Below are positions 32,778-43,546 of a stretch of 64,000 nt of DNA, piece after piece. Both the position numbers and the translations under genes were made by a program. Origin of the DNA: Xenorhabdus hominickii (GTDB taxonomy: Bacteria > Pseudomonadota > Gammaproteobacteria > Enterobacterales > Enterobacteriaceae); NCBI RefSeq assembly GCF_002632725.1, contig NZ_NJAI01000004.1, forward strand, positions 396,463 through 460,462, in the 5' to 3' direction. The notes under the pieces are model-generated. The model saw only the letters and a list, made by a program, of their open reading frames with translations. It was not told the DNA's origin and did no database searches. Position 1 is the first letter of the stretch, and the number at the start of each line of letters is the position of its first letter.

Positions 32778-33186
32778 CGCTGTTTTTACCTTAGCTTCTA
32801 TAGGCTGTAACTTAAATCTATCAGACCCACACTCACAAGAAAAATTCATTTGTAAATACAAAAAACTTTCATCAACAAAAAACTCTCCAAACATGTTAAT
32901 AATAAATTTATTTTAAAAAAATTTAATTATCTTTTAACCACTCTCAATTCGTGGAATTAAAAGGCTAATCCGAATTATTCATTCCCGAACACTTTTATTT
33001 AAAGGTAAGCATGGAATATAATCAAGTTAAAATTATTAATGCATCTGACTTTAAACTTATTTCAATAGTAATTTGGGGAAAGAAATAATTTATCAAGAAA
33101 AATAAAAAACATTCTCTATACTCCTTATCTTTCAAGTTGCAATTTTGTTAATTTAAGCTGCAACTTGAAATCTATTAGGTATATAC
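32778..33186. other. yfeY-ypeA gap with a short ERIC derivative
   Basis: About 410 AT-rich bases. Apart from a 69-nt palindromic ERIC derivative near its end, no feature is recognised. Confidence 0.5.
33117..33185. repeat. Short core-less ERIC derivative
   Basis: The outer parts of the ERIC element (TATACTCCTTATCTTTCAAG and TTGAAATCTATTAGGTATA) are joined directly through TTGC...GCAA with no central ERIC core, leaving a 69-nt imperfect palindrome. Confidence 0.75.
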
Positions 33187-33609
33187 TTAATCAATAATTA
33201 AACGCTTGCTAAAAATAGCACTTTCCTGCCCTAAATAATCATATTCCATCTTTTCACACATACAAATCGTTGCATCATTTTCTTCCGGAACCATGATCAA
33301 AATACTCGGACAACCTCTTGCCAATAATTTTTTCTCCAGACGAGAAATCAACGCATTAGCTATTCCCCTTCCTCTGAATTCAGGGTGAACGCCCAGATAA
33401 TAAGCATGACCACGATGCCCATCATAACCACCCATCACTGTACCAACCACTTCTCCCGTAACTTCAGCAACCAAAAATAAATCAGCATAATGGGTCAGCT
33501 TACGCTCAATATCTATTTCTGCGTCATCACTAGAACCAATCAAATCACAGCGTTCCCAAAGTGTGATGACGGCTTCAAAGTCGTCTTGCCGAAATACCCT
33601 AATTTCCAT
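33187..33609 (-). CDS. ypeA: GNAT acetyltransferase YpeA
   Basis: A 140-residue N-acetyltransferase. It opens [20 protein letters not shown] and has the acetyl-CoA loop [20 protein letters not shown] and the strand [21 protein letters not shown], which match E. coli YpeA nearly throughout. The substrate is not known. The start at 33609 is chosen to match the family N-terminus; an upstream ATG would add an unrelated 16 residues. It is divergent from hemF. In E. coli amiA lies between the two; it is missing here. Confidence 0.93.
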   Translation of the reverse strand: MEIRVFRQDDFEAVITLWERCDLIGSSDDAEIDIERKLTHYADLFLVAEVTGEVVGTVMGGYDGHRGHAYYLGVHPEFRGRGIANALISRLEKKLLARGCPSILIMVPEENDATICMCEKMEYDYLGQESAIFSKRLIID

Positions 33610-33650
33610 AGTTAGCCAGCCTACATAATAAGCAATTGAATCAACGTTAA

Positions 33651-34658
<1,008 letters not shown>

Positions 34659-34716
34659 CAACTAATAACAGAAAAAAAACCAAATAAACTCCGAGTTAAA
34701 TCGAGGTTGAAAAAAA

Positions 34717-34750
34717 TCCCCCAGTTACATCACTAATGGTGTAATTGGGA
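34717..34750. terminator. Hairpin downstream of hemF
   Basis: TCCCCCAGTTACATCA pairs imperfectly with TGGTGTAATTGGGA. The A6 run lies on the hemF side, so the T run follows only when read on the minus strand. It is a structured element; its direction of action is unclear. Confidence 0.4.
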
Positions 34751-34933
34751 GAGCTATCTATTTTAATCACTATATATATCAGAACACTGATAAAATTCTT
34801 TATTATTTTTCATTAGCAATACCCTGCCATAAAAAGTCAATATTTGAACTAATGACTTACTCATCAATTACAGCTAGCATTCATCTGGGCCCAGAAATAA
34901 ACACAACATCTAACAACAAAAAAGGGTATTAAT

Positions 34934-35986
34934 ATGAACGATAATCAAATTAACAAATACAGCTTAATTCCTCCATTTGTCTTGGAACAGATCTCTGGCA
35001 ACTGTGATAATCATACTAATCAATATGTATTAAAGACATTAGATCATATTTATCAATTAATGGACACTGACATAGAAGAAACCATCACTCAACAGAAAGA
35101 TGAAGCAACCAATGATGATAAATTAAATCGTACTATCTATGATGCCAGAAATAAGGAGGAGTTTCCGGGAGAAAAATTATCTCGAAGTGAAGGCATGTCT
35201 GAGGATACGGATATTTATGTTAATGAAGCTTATGATTATCTTGGAAAGACTCATGAATTCTATAAAAAGATTTTTGGCCGTAATTCACTCGATAACTACG
35301 GACTAAAATTAGTTGCCACAGTACATTATGGTAAAAACTATTTGAATGCATTTTGGTCTAGAAAACAAATGGTATTCGGTGATGGCGATGGACAATACTT
35401 TAATCGTTTTACTTCTTCCATTGATGTTATAGCTCATGAATTAACCCATGGTGTCATTGAAAGCGAAGCAAAACTTCATTATGCCTATCAATCTGGTGCC
35501 CTAAATGAATCCATCGCAGATGTATTTGGCATCATGGTGAAACAATATTTCGATAATCAAAAAGCCGACGAATCTAATTGGTTATTAGGAGAAGGTTTAC
35601 TAGGCCCAAAACTTAATCCAGATAATAAACCCGACCTTGCTTTACGTAACTTTATTCATCCAGGAACCGCTTTTCCCGGAGATAGACAAGTGGGACACAT
35701 GGACAAATACGAAAAATTACCTTTCACAATAGATAATGGCGGCGTTCATATATTCTCAGGGATTCCTAACAGGGCATTTTATTTAGTGGCAATTGAGCTG
35801 GGAGGCTACGCCTGGGAGCGAGCAGGAAAAATATGGTACGAAACGTTATTAGATGAGCAATTATCTTCAGATGCAGATTTTGAGGATTTTGCCAAATTGA
35901 CTGTTGAAAATGCTGAGAAATTATTTGACAACCAAATTTCAAATATTGTCAGTAACTGTTGGAAAAAAGTCGGAATTATAATTTAA
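34934..35986 (+). CDS. Protealysin/PrtS-like M4 metalloprotease, copy 1
   Basis: Thermolysin-family (M4) zinc protease of 350 residues with no signal peptide. The N-terminal 45 residues form the short protealysin-type propeptide with the IPPFVLEQI motif (residues 12-20). The catalytic part has HELTHG (His168, Glu169, His172), the third zinc ligand Glu192 in GALNESIADVFG, and the substrate-stabilising His272 in NGGVHIFSGIPNRAFY. All catalytic residues are present. Related Photorhabdus PrtS triggers insect melanisation and Serratia protealysin acts in cell invasion (family knowledge); this copy's role is inferred. A similar gene follows 243 bp downstream. AAAGGGTATTAAT precedes the ATG. Confidence 0.93.
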   Translation: MNDNQINKYSLIPPFVLEQISGNCDNHTNQYVLKTLDHIYQLMDTDIEETITQQKDEATNDDKLNRTIYDARNKEEFPGEKLSRSEGMSEDTDIYVNEAYDYLGKTHEFYKKIFGRNSLDNYGLKLVATVHYGKNYLNAFWSRKQMVFGDGDGQYFNRFTSSIDVIAHELTHGVIESEAKLHYAYQSGALNESIADVFGIMVKQYFDNQKADESNWLLGEGLLGPKLNPDNKPDLALRNFIHPGTAFPGDRQVGHMDKYEKLPFTIDNGGVHIFSGIPNRAFYLVAIELGGYAWERAGKIWYETLLDEQLSSDADFEDFAKLTVENAEKLFDNQISNIVSNCWKKVGIII

Positions 35987-36228
35987 AAAAATCAGGTTAA
36001 ATTAACATTAACACAATATCAACCAATACTTAAAACAGTAATATTAAGATAAATATGGATTATTTATAATATAGTCAAGGATGACTCTTTCTTATATTTA
36101 CAAATTAATGTTTTAAGTTACCCCTTAATCGCTTTCCATTAGTAGAAAATACTACTATTTTGATTAATAATTAATTCAGGATCTAAAAATAAAAACATGC
36201 ACAACATCTAAAAAGCGGGGGTACTATT

Positions 36229-37293
36229 ATGCTAAACAATCAAAATAAATTAAACAAATCAGGTATTATTCCTCCTTCTCTATTGGAGTATATTGTTAAA
36301 AATTGCAATCAAAGCGATAAGGCTTATATATTAAAAACATTAAACCATGTTTATAACCTAATGAGCAAACCCACTGAAATTGGTAGTTTAATCGATGAAT
36401 ATAAACCAGGATTTGATAGTCAATTAGATCGAACAATTTATGATGCTGAACATCAGGATAACTATCCAGGAAAAGCATTAATTCTAAATGAAGGTATGAA
36501 TACAAGTACTAATACAGCAGCTAATGAAGCTTATAATTATATTGGTAAGACATATGAATTCTATAAAAAAATCTTTGGTCGTAATTCAATTGATAACCAA
36601 GGCCTTAAGTTAGTTGCTACCGTGCATTACCGAACAAACTATGTGAACGCATTCTGGGATGATCATCAAATGGTTTTTGGGGATGGCTATGCTCCATATT
36701 TTAATTGCTTCACCTCTTGCATTGATATTGCCGCACATGAATTAACTCACGGGGTAACTGAATGTGAAGCAAACCTTGATTATGCTTATCAATCCGGTGC
36801 ACTAAATGAGTCTATCTCTGATGTGTTCGGTATTATGGTAAAGCAATACGCAAACAACCAAAAAGCCACTGAATCTGATTGGTTGATAGGTCAAGGAATA
36901 TTTGGTCCAGCACTTAATCCAAACAATAGCCCTGATATTGCTTTACGATCATTGAAAAATCCGGGCACAGCTCATCCTACAGATGATCAAATAGGGCATA
37001 TGGATCAGTATCAAGACTTACCTTTTAGAGATGATAACGGAGGCGTTCATAAATACTCAGGAATTCCCAATAAGGCATTCTATTTGCTGGCAACATCACT
37101 AGGCGGTTATTCATGGGAACAAGCCGGGAAGATTTGGTATGAAACATTATTGGACAAACGTTTATCCAATAAAGCTAGTTTTGATGATTTTGCAGCATTA
37201 ACCGTTAACAATGCAGAGAAATTATTTGGTAAGCAACTTTCCATTGCTGTAATTGATGCTTGGTCTCAGGTTGGGATCCTGCTTAATCAATAA
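36229..37293 (+). CDS. Protealysin/PrtS-like M4 metalloprotease, copy 2
   Basis: Second complete M4 zinc protease, 354 residues, clearly a tandem duplicate of the first. It has the propeptide IIPPSLLEYI (residues 13-22) and no signal peptide. HELTHG is at His170, Glu171 and His174, Glu194 lies in NESISDVF, and His274 in GGVHKYSGIPNKAFY. The catalytic core follows copy 1 closely (EFYKKIFGRNS, LKLVATVHY, SGALNESI). The linker between propeptide and core differs in sequence. Four cysteines (26, 160, 164, 179) are present, three of them absent from copy 1. A strong terminator follows, ending the transcript before the third small gene. Confidence 0.93.
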   Translation: MLNNQNKLNKSGIIPPSLLEYIVKNCNQSDKAYILKTLNHVYNLMSKPTEIGSLIDEYKPGFDSQLDRTIYDAEHQDNYPGKALILNEGMNTSTNTAANEAYNYIGKTYEFYKKIFGRNSIDNQGLKLVATVHYRTNYVNAFWDDHQMVFGDGYAPYFNCFTSCIDIAAHELTHGVTECEANLDYAYQSGALNESISDVFGIMVKQYANNQKATESDWLIGQGIFGPALNPNNSPDIALRSLKNPGTAHPTDDQIGHMDQYQDLPFRDDNGGVHKYSGIPNKAFYLLATSLGGYSWEQAGKIWYETLLDKRLSNKASFDDFAALTVNNAEKLFGKQLSIAVIDAWSQVGILLNQ

Positions 37294-37394
37294 AAAATAT
37301 ATTTTAATAGACTTCAAATTCCAACATCGCCAATAGGTAGCAATTTAAAATATAAATTTATTTTTTCATTAAAAATATATTCAATGTATTTTTA

Positions 37395-37432
37395 TCAATA
37401 AAGCACCAATAAATGGTGCTTTATTGATTTTT
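37395..37432 (+). terminator. Terminator of protease copy 2
   Basis: TCAATAAAGCACCA pairs perfectly with TGGTGCTTTATTGA around ATAAA and is followed by T5. Confidence 0.9.
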
Positions 37433-37443
37433 ATCAAAAAATG

Positions 37444-37540
37444 CATACCCAATGAATTTAGAGTTGCAGCGTGACGGCAAGATAACGAATCTCCGAGAGC
37501 ATGACTAACAATGTAGCTGAGGTTAATGATACGATATCTT
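37444..37540. repeat. Partial ERIC-like element, reverse orientation
   Basis: ATACCCAATGAATTTAGAG, TTGCAGCGTGACGGCAAG and CGAATCTCCGAGAGCATGAC follow the reverse ERIC order. The far end is lost. Confidence 0.65.
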
Positions 37541-37795
37541 GTTACAAACAGCACAATGATTGGTTGTTTGCAAAGAAAATCCTTAATTAGTGGAATAGAG
37601 GCCGAACATTTGTAATGTTAACGAATCGGAACTACAAGCATGAACAGAATCCGTGGTAAGCAACTCGATATGCGAAAAAGAGTCACATTTTTTCTGGCAG
37701 GAACATAGAATAAGTCAGCCCCTTGCTCTTTGATTAAAAATTAATCATACTGTTATTTAGAATCTATCCAAGTAGATGTATATTCTTGCAGTTAG

Positions 37796-37872
37796 TTTGA
37801 ACACGGACTGAGCGCAGAAACTGGAGCATACACGTAGTACGCGAGAATTTTGAGTACAGCCCAGGTTCAAAA
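37796..37872. repeat. Dispersed 77-nt repeat, copy B
   Basis: Begins TTTGAACACGGACTGAGCG and ends CCCAGGTTCAAAA, matching copy A at 30958-31034 along its length, with a recognisable CAGAAACTGGAGCATACACG section. Confidence 0.7.
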
Positions 37873-37989
37873 TGACAAATAAAATAATCTAATGGGATAG
37901 ACTCGTAGTGACTAGCGCGGTTAGTTTGGTTAATATTTAAGCCACATAAATTTTAAACGAACGAATTAACGCACAAGCAGGGTATAATT

Positions 37990-38190
37990 ATGCAAGATAG
38001 TGAAACAAGAAAACACAATATAATTCCTCCTTATCTTCTGGAACATATTGCTAAAGGTTGTGATGAAAATGACAAAGCGTGTATATTGAGAACATTAGAG
38101 CACGTTAATAAACTCATGAAAGATTCTGTTAAAGAGGACGCATTAAATCCAAAAGACATAAATTCTATTAATAAAAATAAAGGAAATTAA
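37990..38190 (+). CDS. Orphan protealysin-type propeptide (66 residues)
   Basis: A 66-residue protein that matches only the propeptide of the two proteases upstream: KHNIIPPYLLEHIAKGCDEN then DKACILRTLEHVNKLM. It then runs into a short tail, EDALNPKDINSINKNKGN, and a stop, with no protease domain or remnant of one after it. CAGGGTATAATT precedes the ATG much as in the protease genes. Protealysin propeptides inhibit and help fold their own proteases (family knowledge), so a free propeptide could act as an inhibitor in trans. It could also be a truncated third copy. The reading frame itself is intact. Confidence 0.65.
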   Translation: MQDSETRKHNIIPPYLLEHIAKGCDENDKACILRTLEHVNKLMKDSVKEDALNPKDINSINKNKGN

Positions 38191-38722
38191 AATTAGTAAA
38201 TAAATCGTCGTCTTTATCCTTGCAATATTCATATTAACAGCAAAGGAATAAGGATGTTCCTTTCTTTATCCATTTTCATTCATAAATATTAATAATCATT
38301 AACCAAACGAATTTACGCTTTTTTTGCAAAAAAATATTTTTTCATTAGACTAAACACTGTGAATATAAACATGTATTTAGATAAAAAATAAATAACAATG
38401 AAAAAATATATATTGCTAAAATTAAATTTAACTAAATTTCACACAATAAATACTAACAAACTAATAAGCTTAATTTATTATCAATGATATTAAAGACATT
38501 AATTTAATAAATAAATTCCTAATATAACATTAGGCAATAAGTTAAAATCCTATACCCATCATCTTTCAAGTTGCCGCTTTGTTGGCTACATTCACTCATC
38601 CCAGTCACAGTAGTTATAAACATAGAGTTAGCTATGCTTCTGGGAATTCGTTTCCAAGGCATCAGCGCTGCATCTTGAAATCCATTGGGTATAGTCTTTT
38701 GTTTATTGCATCATTTAAATCA
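38191..38722. other. Very AT-rich gap with hairpin and ERIC
   Basis: Contains a weak terminator (38242-38270: AAAGGAA/TTCCTTT stem) 50 bp after the orphan propeptide gene, about 280 bases of very AT-rich DNA without a gene, and a full ERIC element before der. Confidence 0.55.
38551..38694. repeat. ERIC/IRU element, full length
   Basis: Ends TATACCCATCATCTTTCAAG and TGAAATCCATTGGGTATA, with the core CATTCACTCATCCCAGTCAC and GCTATGCTTCTGGGAATTCG. The element is about 144 bp, a little longer than the classical 127 because of extra central bases. Confidence 0.85.
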
Positions 38723-40213
38723 TTAACGCTTCTTCAAATGTGACATTAAGCGTTTGCGTTTACGAAGCTGTGTAGCCGTCAAGTTATTTTTCTTACCTGC
38801 GAAAGGGTTAGCACCTTCTTTAAATTGAATACGAATAGGTGTTCCCATCACGTTTAAAGAACGGCGGAAATAATTCATCAAATAACGCTTATAGGAATCA
38901 GGTAAATCGGTCACCTGATTGCCATGGATTACAACGATAGGTGGGTTGTGTCCGCCAGTATGAGCGTATTTCATTTTAACCCTACGACCACGGATCATCG
39001 GCGGCTGGTGATCATCTTCTGCCATACGCATAATACGCGTCAGCAGCGAAGTACTAACGCGTCGCGTCGCACTTTCATAAGCTTCCAGTATTGATTCAAA
39101 TAAGTTGCCAACACCACTACCATGCAGCGCAGAAATGAAGTGAACACGGGCAAAATCAACAAAGCCAAGACGCAAATCCATCATATCTTTAACGTGATCT
39201 CTATCTTCCTGACTCATGCCATCCCATTTGTTGACCGCAATGACCAGCGAACGACCACTGTTAAGAATAAAACCAAGCAGAGAGAGATCTTGATCAGAAA
39301 TACCTTCGCGAGCATCCACCACCAACAGAACAACGTTGGCATCCTCAATGGCCTGAAGTGTTTTGATAACGGAAAACTTTTCAACGGATTCGGTCACTTT
39401 TCCACGTTTACGAACACCCGCCGTATCAATCAGGATATATTCACGATCCTCACGTTCCATTGGGATATAAATGCTGTCACGGGTTGTGCCCGGCATGTCA
39501 TAAACGACAACGCGCTCTTCACCCAAAATACGGTTAGTCAATGTGGATTTACCCACATTTGGGCGACCAACAATCGCAAGTTTCAGAGGCAGGGTGGTTG
39601 GATCAAAAGCCTCTTCCTCTTCTTCCAACTCTTCAGCTTCAAGCTCAGCCTGTTCCAGCTCAGCCCAATAAGCTGCATTAGCCTCTTCTTCTGTTAACTC
39701 AACTTCTTCTGTTTCTTCTTTGTCGGAAAAAGGAAGCAACACACGCTCAATAAGCTGTGTTACTCCACGGCCGTGCGAGGCAGCGATGGAATAAATATCT
39801 CCCAATCCCAGAGAGTAGAATTCAGCAATAGAGGTATCAATATCAATACCATCAGTCTTGTTTGCCACCAAAAAGGTCGCCTTTTCACGGCTGCGCAGAT
39901 GTTTGGCAATAGCATGATCTGCCGGCATCATCCCCGATCTGGCATCAACCATGAATAGAACAATATCGGCTTCTTCAATCGCCATCAGAGATTGCGCAGC
40001 CATGTGTGTTTCTACGCCATCTTCTGTACCATCAATACCTCCGGTATCAACGATGATAAATTCCTGTCCTTCGACTTCTGCCCGTCCATATTTACGATCT
40101 CGGGTTAAGCCAGGGAAGTCCGCTACCAGCGCATCTCTGGTTCGGGTTAAACGGTTAAATAAGGTGGATTTTCCAACATTGGGGCGCCCAACCAGCGCAA
40201 CGACAGGTATCAT
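38723..40213 (-). CDS. der: Der (EngA) ribosome-assembly GTPase
   Basis: Double GTPase needed for 50S ribosomal subunit assembly. The 496-residue protein has two G domains: G1 [18 protein letters not shown] and NKTD in the first; [18 protein letters not shown] and NKWD in the second. An acidic linker rich in Glu ([20 protein letters not shown]) separates them, and a KH-like C-terminal domain ends [12 protein letters not shown]. The start at MIPVVALVG (40213) is chosen because GAGG lies upstream and the residues before it do not match the family. It follows bamB, from which a terminator-like hairpin and a short ERIC derivative separate it. Confidence 0.97.
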   Translation of the reverse strand: MIPVVALVGRPNVGKSTLFNRLTRTRDALVADFPGLTRDRKYGRAEVEGQEFIIVDTGGIDGTEDGVETHMAAQSLMAIEEADIVLFMVDARSGMMPADHAIAKHLRSREKATFLVANKTDGIDIDTSIAEFYSLGLGDIYSIAASHGRGVTQLIERVLLPFSDKEETEEVELTEEEANAAYWAELEQAELEAEELEEEEEAFDPTTLPLKLAIVGRPNVGKSTLTNRILGEERVVVYDMPGTTRDSIYIPMEREDREYILIDTAGVRKRGKVTESVEKFSVIKTLQAIEDANVVLLVVDAREGISDQDLSLLGFILNSGRSLVIAVNKWDGMSQEDRDHVKDMMDLRLGFVDFARVHFISALHGSGVGNLFESILEAYESATRRVSTSLLTRIMRMAEDDHQPPMIRGRRVKMKYAHTGGHNPPIVVIHGNQVTDLPDSYKRYLMNYFRRSLNVMGTPIRIQFKEGANPFAGKKNNLTATQLRKRKRLMSHLKKR

Positions 40214-40294
40214 TTTTGATGCCTCATGACTAAATTTAAATCGATATCCTGCTGGCAGTGATCCACTCAACATCGTGCACCACAACAGGATACT

Positions 40295-40334
40295 AAAAAG
40301 ACGAAACGGCCCCTGTTATTGTCAGGAGCCGTAT
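40295..40334 (-). terminator. Terminator between bamB and der
   Basis: On the minus strand ACGGCTCCTG pairs with CAGGGGCCGT (one G-T pair) around a 7-nt loop, followed by TTCGTCTTTTT. Confidence 0.7.
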
Positions 40335-40344
40335 AGTTTCGTGT

Positions 40345-40414
40345 TATACCCTTCATCTTTCAAGTTGCCGCTTGTTGATTAACTGCTCAGCAACTTGATA
40401 TCTATCGGGTATAT
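40345..40414. repeat. Short core-less ERIC derivative
   Basis: TATACCCTTCATCTTTCAAG and CTTGATATCTATCGGGTATA flank a small palindrome (GTTGCCGCTTG...GCTCAGCAAC) with the central ERIC core missing. It is the same design as the copy at 33117-33185. Confidence 0.8.
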
Positions 40415-40448
40415 ATAACATTACATATCGTTAAAACACGTTCTGGTA

Positions 40449-41621
40449 TTAGCGAGTATATAGGTAAACCGTCCCATCCTTCGCTTGTACCATCAGTTTA
40501 TCGCTGGCAACAACCGGACGACTCAACAGGCCAGAACCATCAACCTTATTCTGAGCGACAAATTTGCCATCAGCGATATTCAACCAATGAAGGTAACCTT
40601 CGCCATCTCCAACAACCAGATAACCATTATACATTTCTGGTGCGGTCAAATTACGGTGCAAGAGATCACTTTGTGCCCACAATGTAACACCATCACTCTT
40701 GCGCAAAGACAAAATACGGTCATCTTGGTCGACAATAAAAATATTGTCACCCGTTACAACCATATCGTTTACAGAACCTAAATCACGTTTCCAGATGATT
40801 TGAGCAGAACGCATATCCATCGCCACTAAATTGCCGTTATAAGCAATGGCATAAATGGTATTGTCAGAAACAACTGGCGTCATATCAACATCATTTAAGC
40901 GATCAATTTCAGTAGAGCCCGTTACCTGAGAAATGCGCTGCTGCCAAATTAACTGTCCTTGTGAAAGCATAACGGCATTGATTAGGCCATTATCACCACC
41001 GACTATTGCTGCACCATAGGCTACAGCAGGGGCTGATTCACCACGAACGGATAATGAAGGTGTATCCATGTTAACTGACCAAACAATACTACCATCAGTT
41101 TCATGTAACGCCTGCAACATACCATTGCCGGTATGGATCAGAACAAGCCCATCACTCACAACAGGGCGAGACAAAGCTTCACCTGCAACCGTTGATTCCC
41201 ATACAACTTTACCGTCCGTTGTATTCAGTGCGATGACTTTTGCCTTTTCCGTACCGACATACAGACGGTCACCAGATACGGTCAGACCACCAGAGAGCAA
41301 TGCCGGCAAGCGTGATGATAGCAGGCCTGCATTTTCTGATAAATCCGTTGCCCACAGCTCCTTACCGCTATCTATATCAAGGGCTTTCACAACCCCCTTG
41401 CGGTCAGCAACGTAAACCGTTGACCCCTGCCAAGCTGGTGACAGGTGGGAGTAATAGCTTCCAACGCCACTCCCAACAGATTTATCCCAAACCACACGAG
41501 GATTGAAGTGATTTTCAACCTCCGGCAGCGGTGACATCGTTACCGTGTCCTGTTCGCTTGAGCAGCCCGCCAGCAGAACAGAAGCAACCAGCCCAACCAA
41601 GAGTGTTTTTCGCAGTTGCAT
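40449..41621 (-). CDS. bamB: BamB outer-membrane assembly lipoprotein
   Basis: Lipoprotein of the BAM complex that helps insert beta-barrel proteins into the outer membrane. The 390-residue protein has a lipoprotein signal (KTLLVGLVASVLLAGC, Cys20) and an eight-bladed beta-propeller. Repeated blade motifs include GKELWATDLSENAG, GKVVWESTVAGEALSRPVV, GSIVWSVNMDTPS, AQIIWKRDL and GVTLWAQSDL. Length matches E. coli (392). It follows yfgM by 15 bp and so is co-transcribed with it; der follows after a terminator. Confidence 0.96.
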   Translation of the reverse strand: MQLRKTLLVGLVASVLLAGCSSEQDTVTMSPLPEVENHFNPRVVWDKSVGSGVGSYYSHLSPAWQGSTVYVADRKGVVKALDIDSGKELWATDLSENAGLLSSRLPALLSGGLTVSGDRLYVGTEKAKVIALNTTDGKVVWESTVAGEALSRPVVSDGLVLIHTGNGMLQALHETDGSIVWSVNMDTPSLSVRGESAPAVAYGAAIVGGDNGLINAVMLSQGQLIWQQRISQVTGSTEIDRLNDVDMTPVVSDNTIYAIAYNGNLVAMDMRSAQIIWKRDLGSVNDMVVTGDNIFIVDQDDRILSLRKSDGVTLWAQSDLLHRNLTAPEMYNGYLVVGDGEGYLHWLNIADGKFVAQNKVDGSGLLSRPVVASDKLMVQAKDGTVYLYTR

Positions 41622-41636
41622 TAGAAGTTAGCTCCC

Positions 41637-42257
41637 TTAGTTGGATAAGTTATTAAGTTTAATTTTGACAAGATCTTTCATTGCCGGAGGACCATCCAAG
41701 TCGAGCCCCTTGGAATAAGCAGCTCGTGCGCCAGCAATATCCCCTTTTTTCGCCAGAATATCCCCACGGATCTCTTCTGACACGGACAACCAGCCTTTAC
41801 CTTTAACCTGTTCCAGCGTTTTCAATGCAGCATCTGTTTTATCTTCTGCCAATTGAACCCGAGCCAAACGAAGGCTGGAAAGAGACTGCATATTTTCGTC
41901 CTTGGCTTTGCCTGATGCCGCCAGCAAACTTTTCTCTGCCTGAGGCAATTCATTCTGCCCTACTGCATGTTTAGCTAGTTCCAACTCAGCCATCACGCCA
42001 TAGATATTATTCGTTTCATTCGCGAATTTCTCTACGGCAGCAATGCCTGCTTTCGAATCCGACGCCAGCGATTTGTTCAACGTTTCAAATGTAACTGCCG
42101 TCTCATACAATTGATTTGTCTGATGAGTCTGCCAGTAACGCCAACCAATCAGAGCACCAACGCCCAACACCAAACCAACAGCGAGGTATTTACCGTTGGT
42201 GACAAAAAAACGCTTTATTGCATCAACTTGTTCAGTTTCAGTGGTATAGACTTCCAC
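41637..42257 (-). CDS. yfgM: YfgM, ancillary SecYEG translocon protein
   Basis: Membrane-anchored protein that works with PpiD at the SecYEG translocon and affects RcsB stability in E. coli. The 206-residue protein has a short cytoplasmic N-terminus (YTTETEQVDAIKRFFVTNGK), one membrane span (about residues 23-40, YLAVGLVLGVGALIGW) and a periplasmic TPR-like helical domain. The start codon is GTG, with GGAGAG upstream. It lies 11 bp after hisS, giving a hisS-yfgM-bamB unit. Confidence 0.94.
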   Translation of the reverse strand: MEVYTTETEQVDAIKRFFVTNGKYLAVGLVLGVGALIGWRYWQTHQTNQLYETAVTFETLNKSLASDSKAGIAAVEKFANETNNIYGVMAELELAKHAVGQNELPQAEKSLLAASGKAKDENMQSLSSLRLARVQLAEDKTDAALKTLEQVKGKGWLSVSEEIRGDILAKKGDIAGARAAYSKGLDLDGPPAMKDLVKIKLNNLSN

Positions 42258-42268
42258 AGAGTCTCTCC

Positions 42269-43546
42269 TTAGCCTAAAAGTTCGCTCAAACGCGCTGCGA
42301 TCGTTTGTTGTGGCAATGTTTCTTGTTCACCGTTACGTAAATCTTTCACCGTAACATTGCCAGCTTGAATTTCATCTTCTCCAAGGATCAGAGCAATTTT
42401 AGCTCCATGCTTATTCGCACGCGCCAATTGTTTTTTAAAGTTACCGCCGCCATGGTTGGTCATCAGACGTAATGCTGGCAGTTCATCACGGATTTTCTCT
42501 GCCAGTATCAATACAGCTTGTTGACATCCTTCACCAAAAGAGGAGAAATAAACATCAGCAACAGTCAAATCGGTAACAAAATCAGGGTTTACTTCTTGCA
42601 CTAACAGAACCATACGTTCCATTCCCATTGCAAAACCAACCGCTGGTGTTGATTTTCCTCCTAATTGCTCAACCAAACCGTCGTAACGTCCACCAGCACA
42701 GATCGTTCCCTGTGCACCTAAGGCGGATGTTACCCATTCAAAAACAGTGCGGTTGTAGTAATCAAGACCGCGGACCAGACGCTGATTGATGCGATATGTA
42801 ATACCAGCACTATCGAGGATCTGGCACAGACCATCAAAATGTTCTTTTGATTCGGCATCAAGATAATCAAACAGTTCCGGAGCATCATTAAGAAGTTGCT
42901 GAACTTCAGGATTTTTTGAATCCAAGACACGCAGAGGATTGGTATACATGCGACGCAGACAGTCTTCGTCCAGCTTCTCTTTGTGTTGTTCAAGGAATGC
43001 GACCAATGCTTCACGGTAATTTGCACGGGCTTCCAGTGAACCAATAGAGTTCAATTCAAGTGTAACGTGATCAGCAATACCCAGCTCGCGCCACCAACGT
43101 GCAGTCATTAAAATCATTTCAGCATCAATATCCGGCCCTTGCAGACCAAACACTTCAGCACCTAACTGGTGAAACTGGCGGTAGCGACCTTTTTGTGGAC
43201 GCTCATAGCGGAACATGGGCCCGATATACCATAAACGCTGTTCCTGATTGTACAGCAGACCATGCTGAATACCGGCGCGGACACATCCTGCGGTATTTTC
43301 TGGGCGCAGAGTCAGACTTTCTCCATTGCGGTCGTCAAAGGTATACATTTCTTTTTCGACAACATCTGTCACTTCCCCAATTGCGCGTTTGAATAGCGGG
43401 GTCTGCTCTACAATCGGCGTCCGAATCTCGCTGAAACCATAACCTGACAGCACACGCTTCACCGTAGATTCAACTCGCTGCCAGATGGCTGTTTCAGCGG
43501 GGAGGCAATCGTTCATGCCACGAATAGCTGGGATATTTTTTGCCAC
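42269..43546 (-). CDS. hisS: HisS histidyl-tRNA synthetase
   Basis: Class II tRNA synthetase charging tRNA-His. The 425-residue protein has motif 1 ([18 protein letters not shown]), motif 2 ([19 protein letters not shown]), the HisA/HisB segments ([13 protein letters not shown] and [20 protein letters not shown]) and motif 3 ([14 protein letters not shown]), with a C-terminal anticodon-binding domain. The start is a GTG (GTGGCAAAAAAT), as in E. coli. It begins the hisS-yfgM-bamB run. Confidence 0.97.
   Translation of the reverse strand: MAKNIPAIRGMNDCLPAETAIWQRVESTVKRVLSGYGFSEIRTPIVEQTPLFKRAIGEVTDVVEKEMYTFDDRNGESLTLRPENTAGCVRAGIQHGLLYNQEQRLWYIGPMFRYERPQKGRYRQFHQLGAEVFGLQGPDIDAEMILMTARWWRELGIADHVTLELNSIGSLEARANYREALVAFLEQHKEKLDEDCLRRMYTNPLRVLDSKNPEVQQLLNDAPELFDYLDAESKEHFDGLCQILDSAGITYRINQRLVRGLDYYNRTVFEWVTSALGAQGTICAGGRYDGLVEQLGGKSTPAVGFAMGMERMVLLVQEVNPDFVTDLTVADVYFSSFGEGCQQAVLILAEKIRDELPALRLMTNHGGGNFKKQLARANKHGAKIALILGEDEIQAGNVTVKDLRNGEQETLPQQTIAARLSELLG

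Larger units (their letters stand above)
37294..37989. other. Gap between protease copy 2 and the orphan propeptide
   Basis: About 700 bases hold a strong terminator (37395-37432), a degraded ERIC copy (37444-37540) and the second copy of a 77-nt dispersed repeat (37796-37872). The last 60 bases resemble the leaders of the two protease genes. No emfourin-type inhibitor gene, which accompanies protealysin in Serratia, is found. Confidence 0.6.

Noticed and set aside
34934..37293. Toxin-antitoxin or phage-defence reading of the protease cluster
   Set aside because: All catalytic and propeptide features match M4 protealysins; nothing suggests nuclease, NTPase or other defence domains.
39122..39697. 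191-codon forward frame within der
   Set aside because: Antisense shadow of the highly conserved Der GTPase domains.
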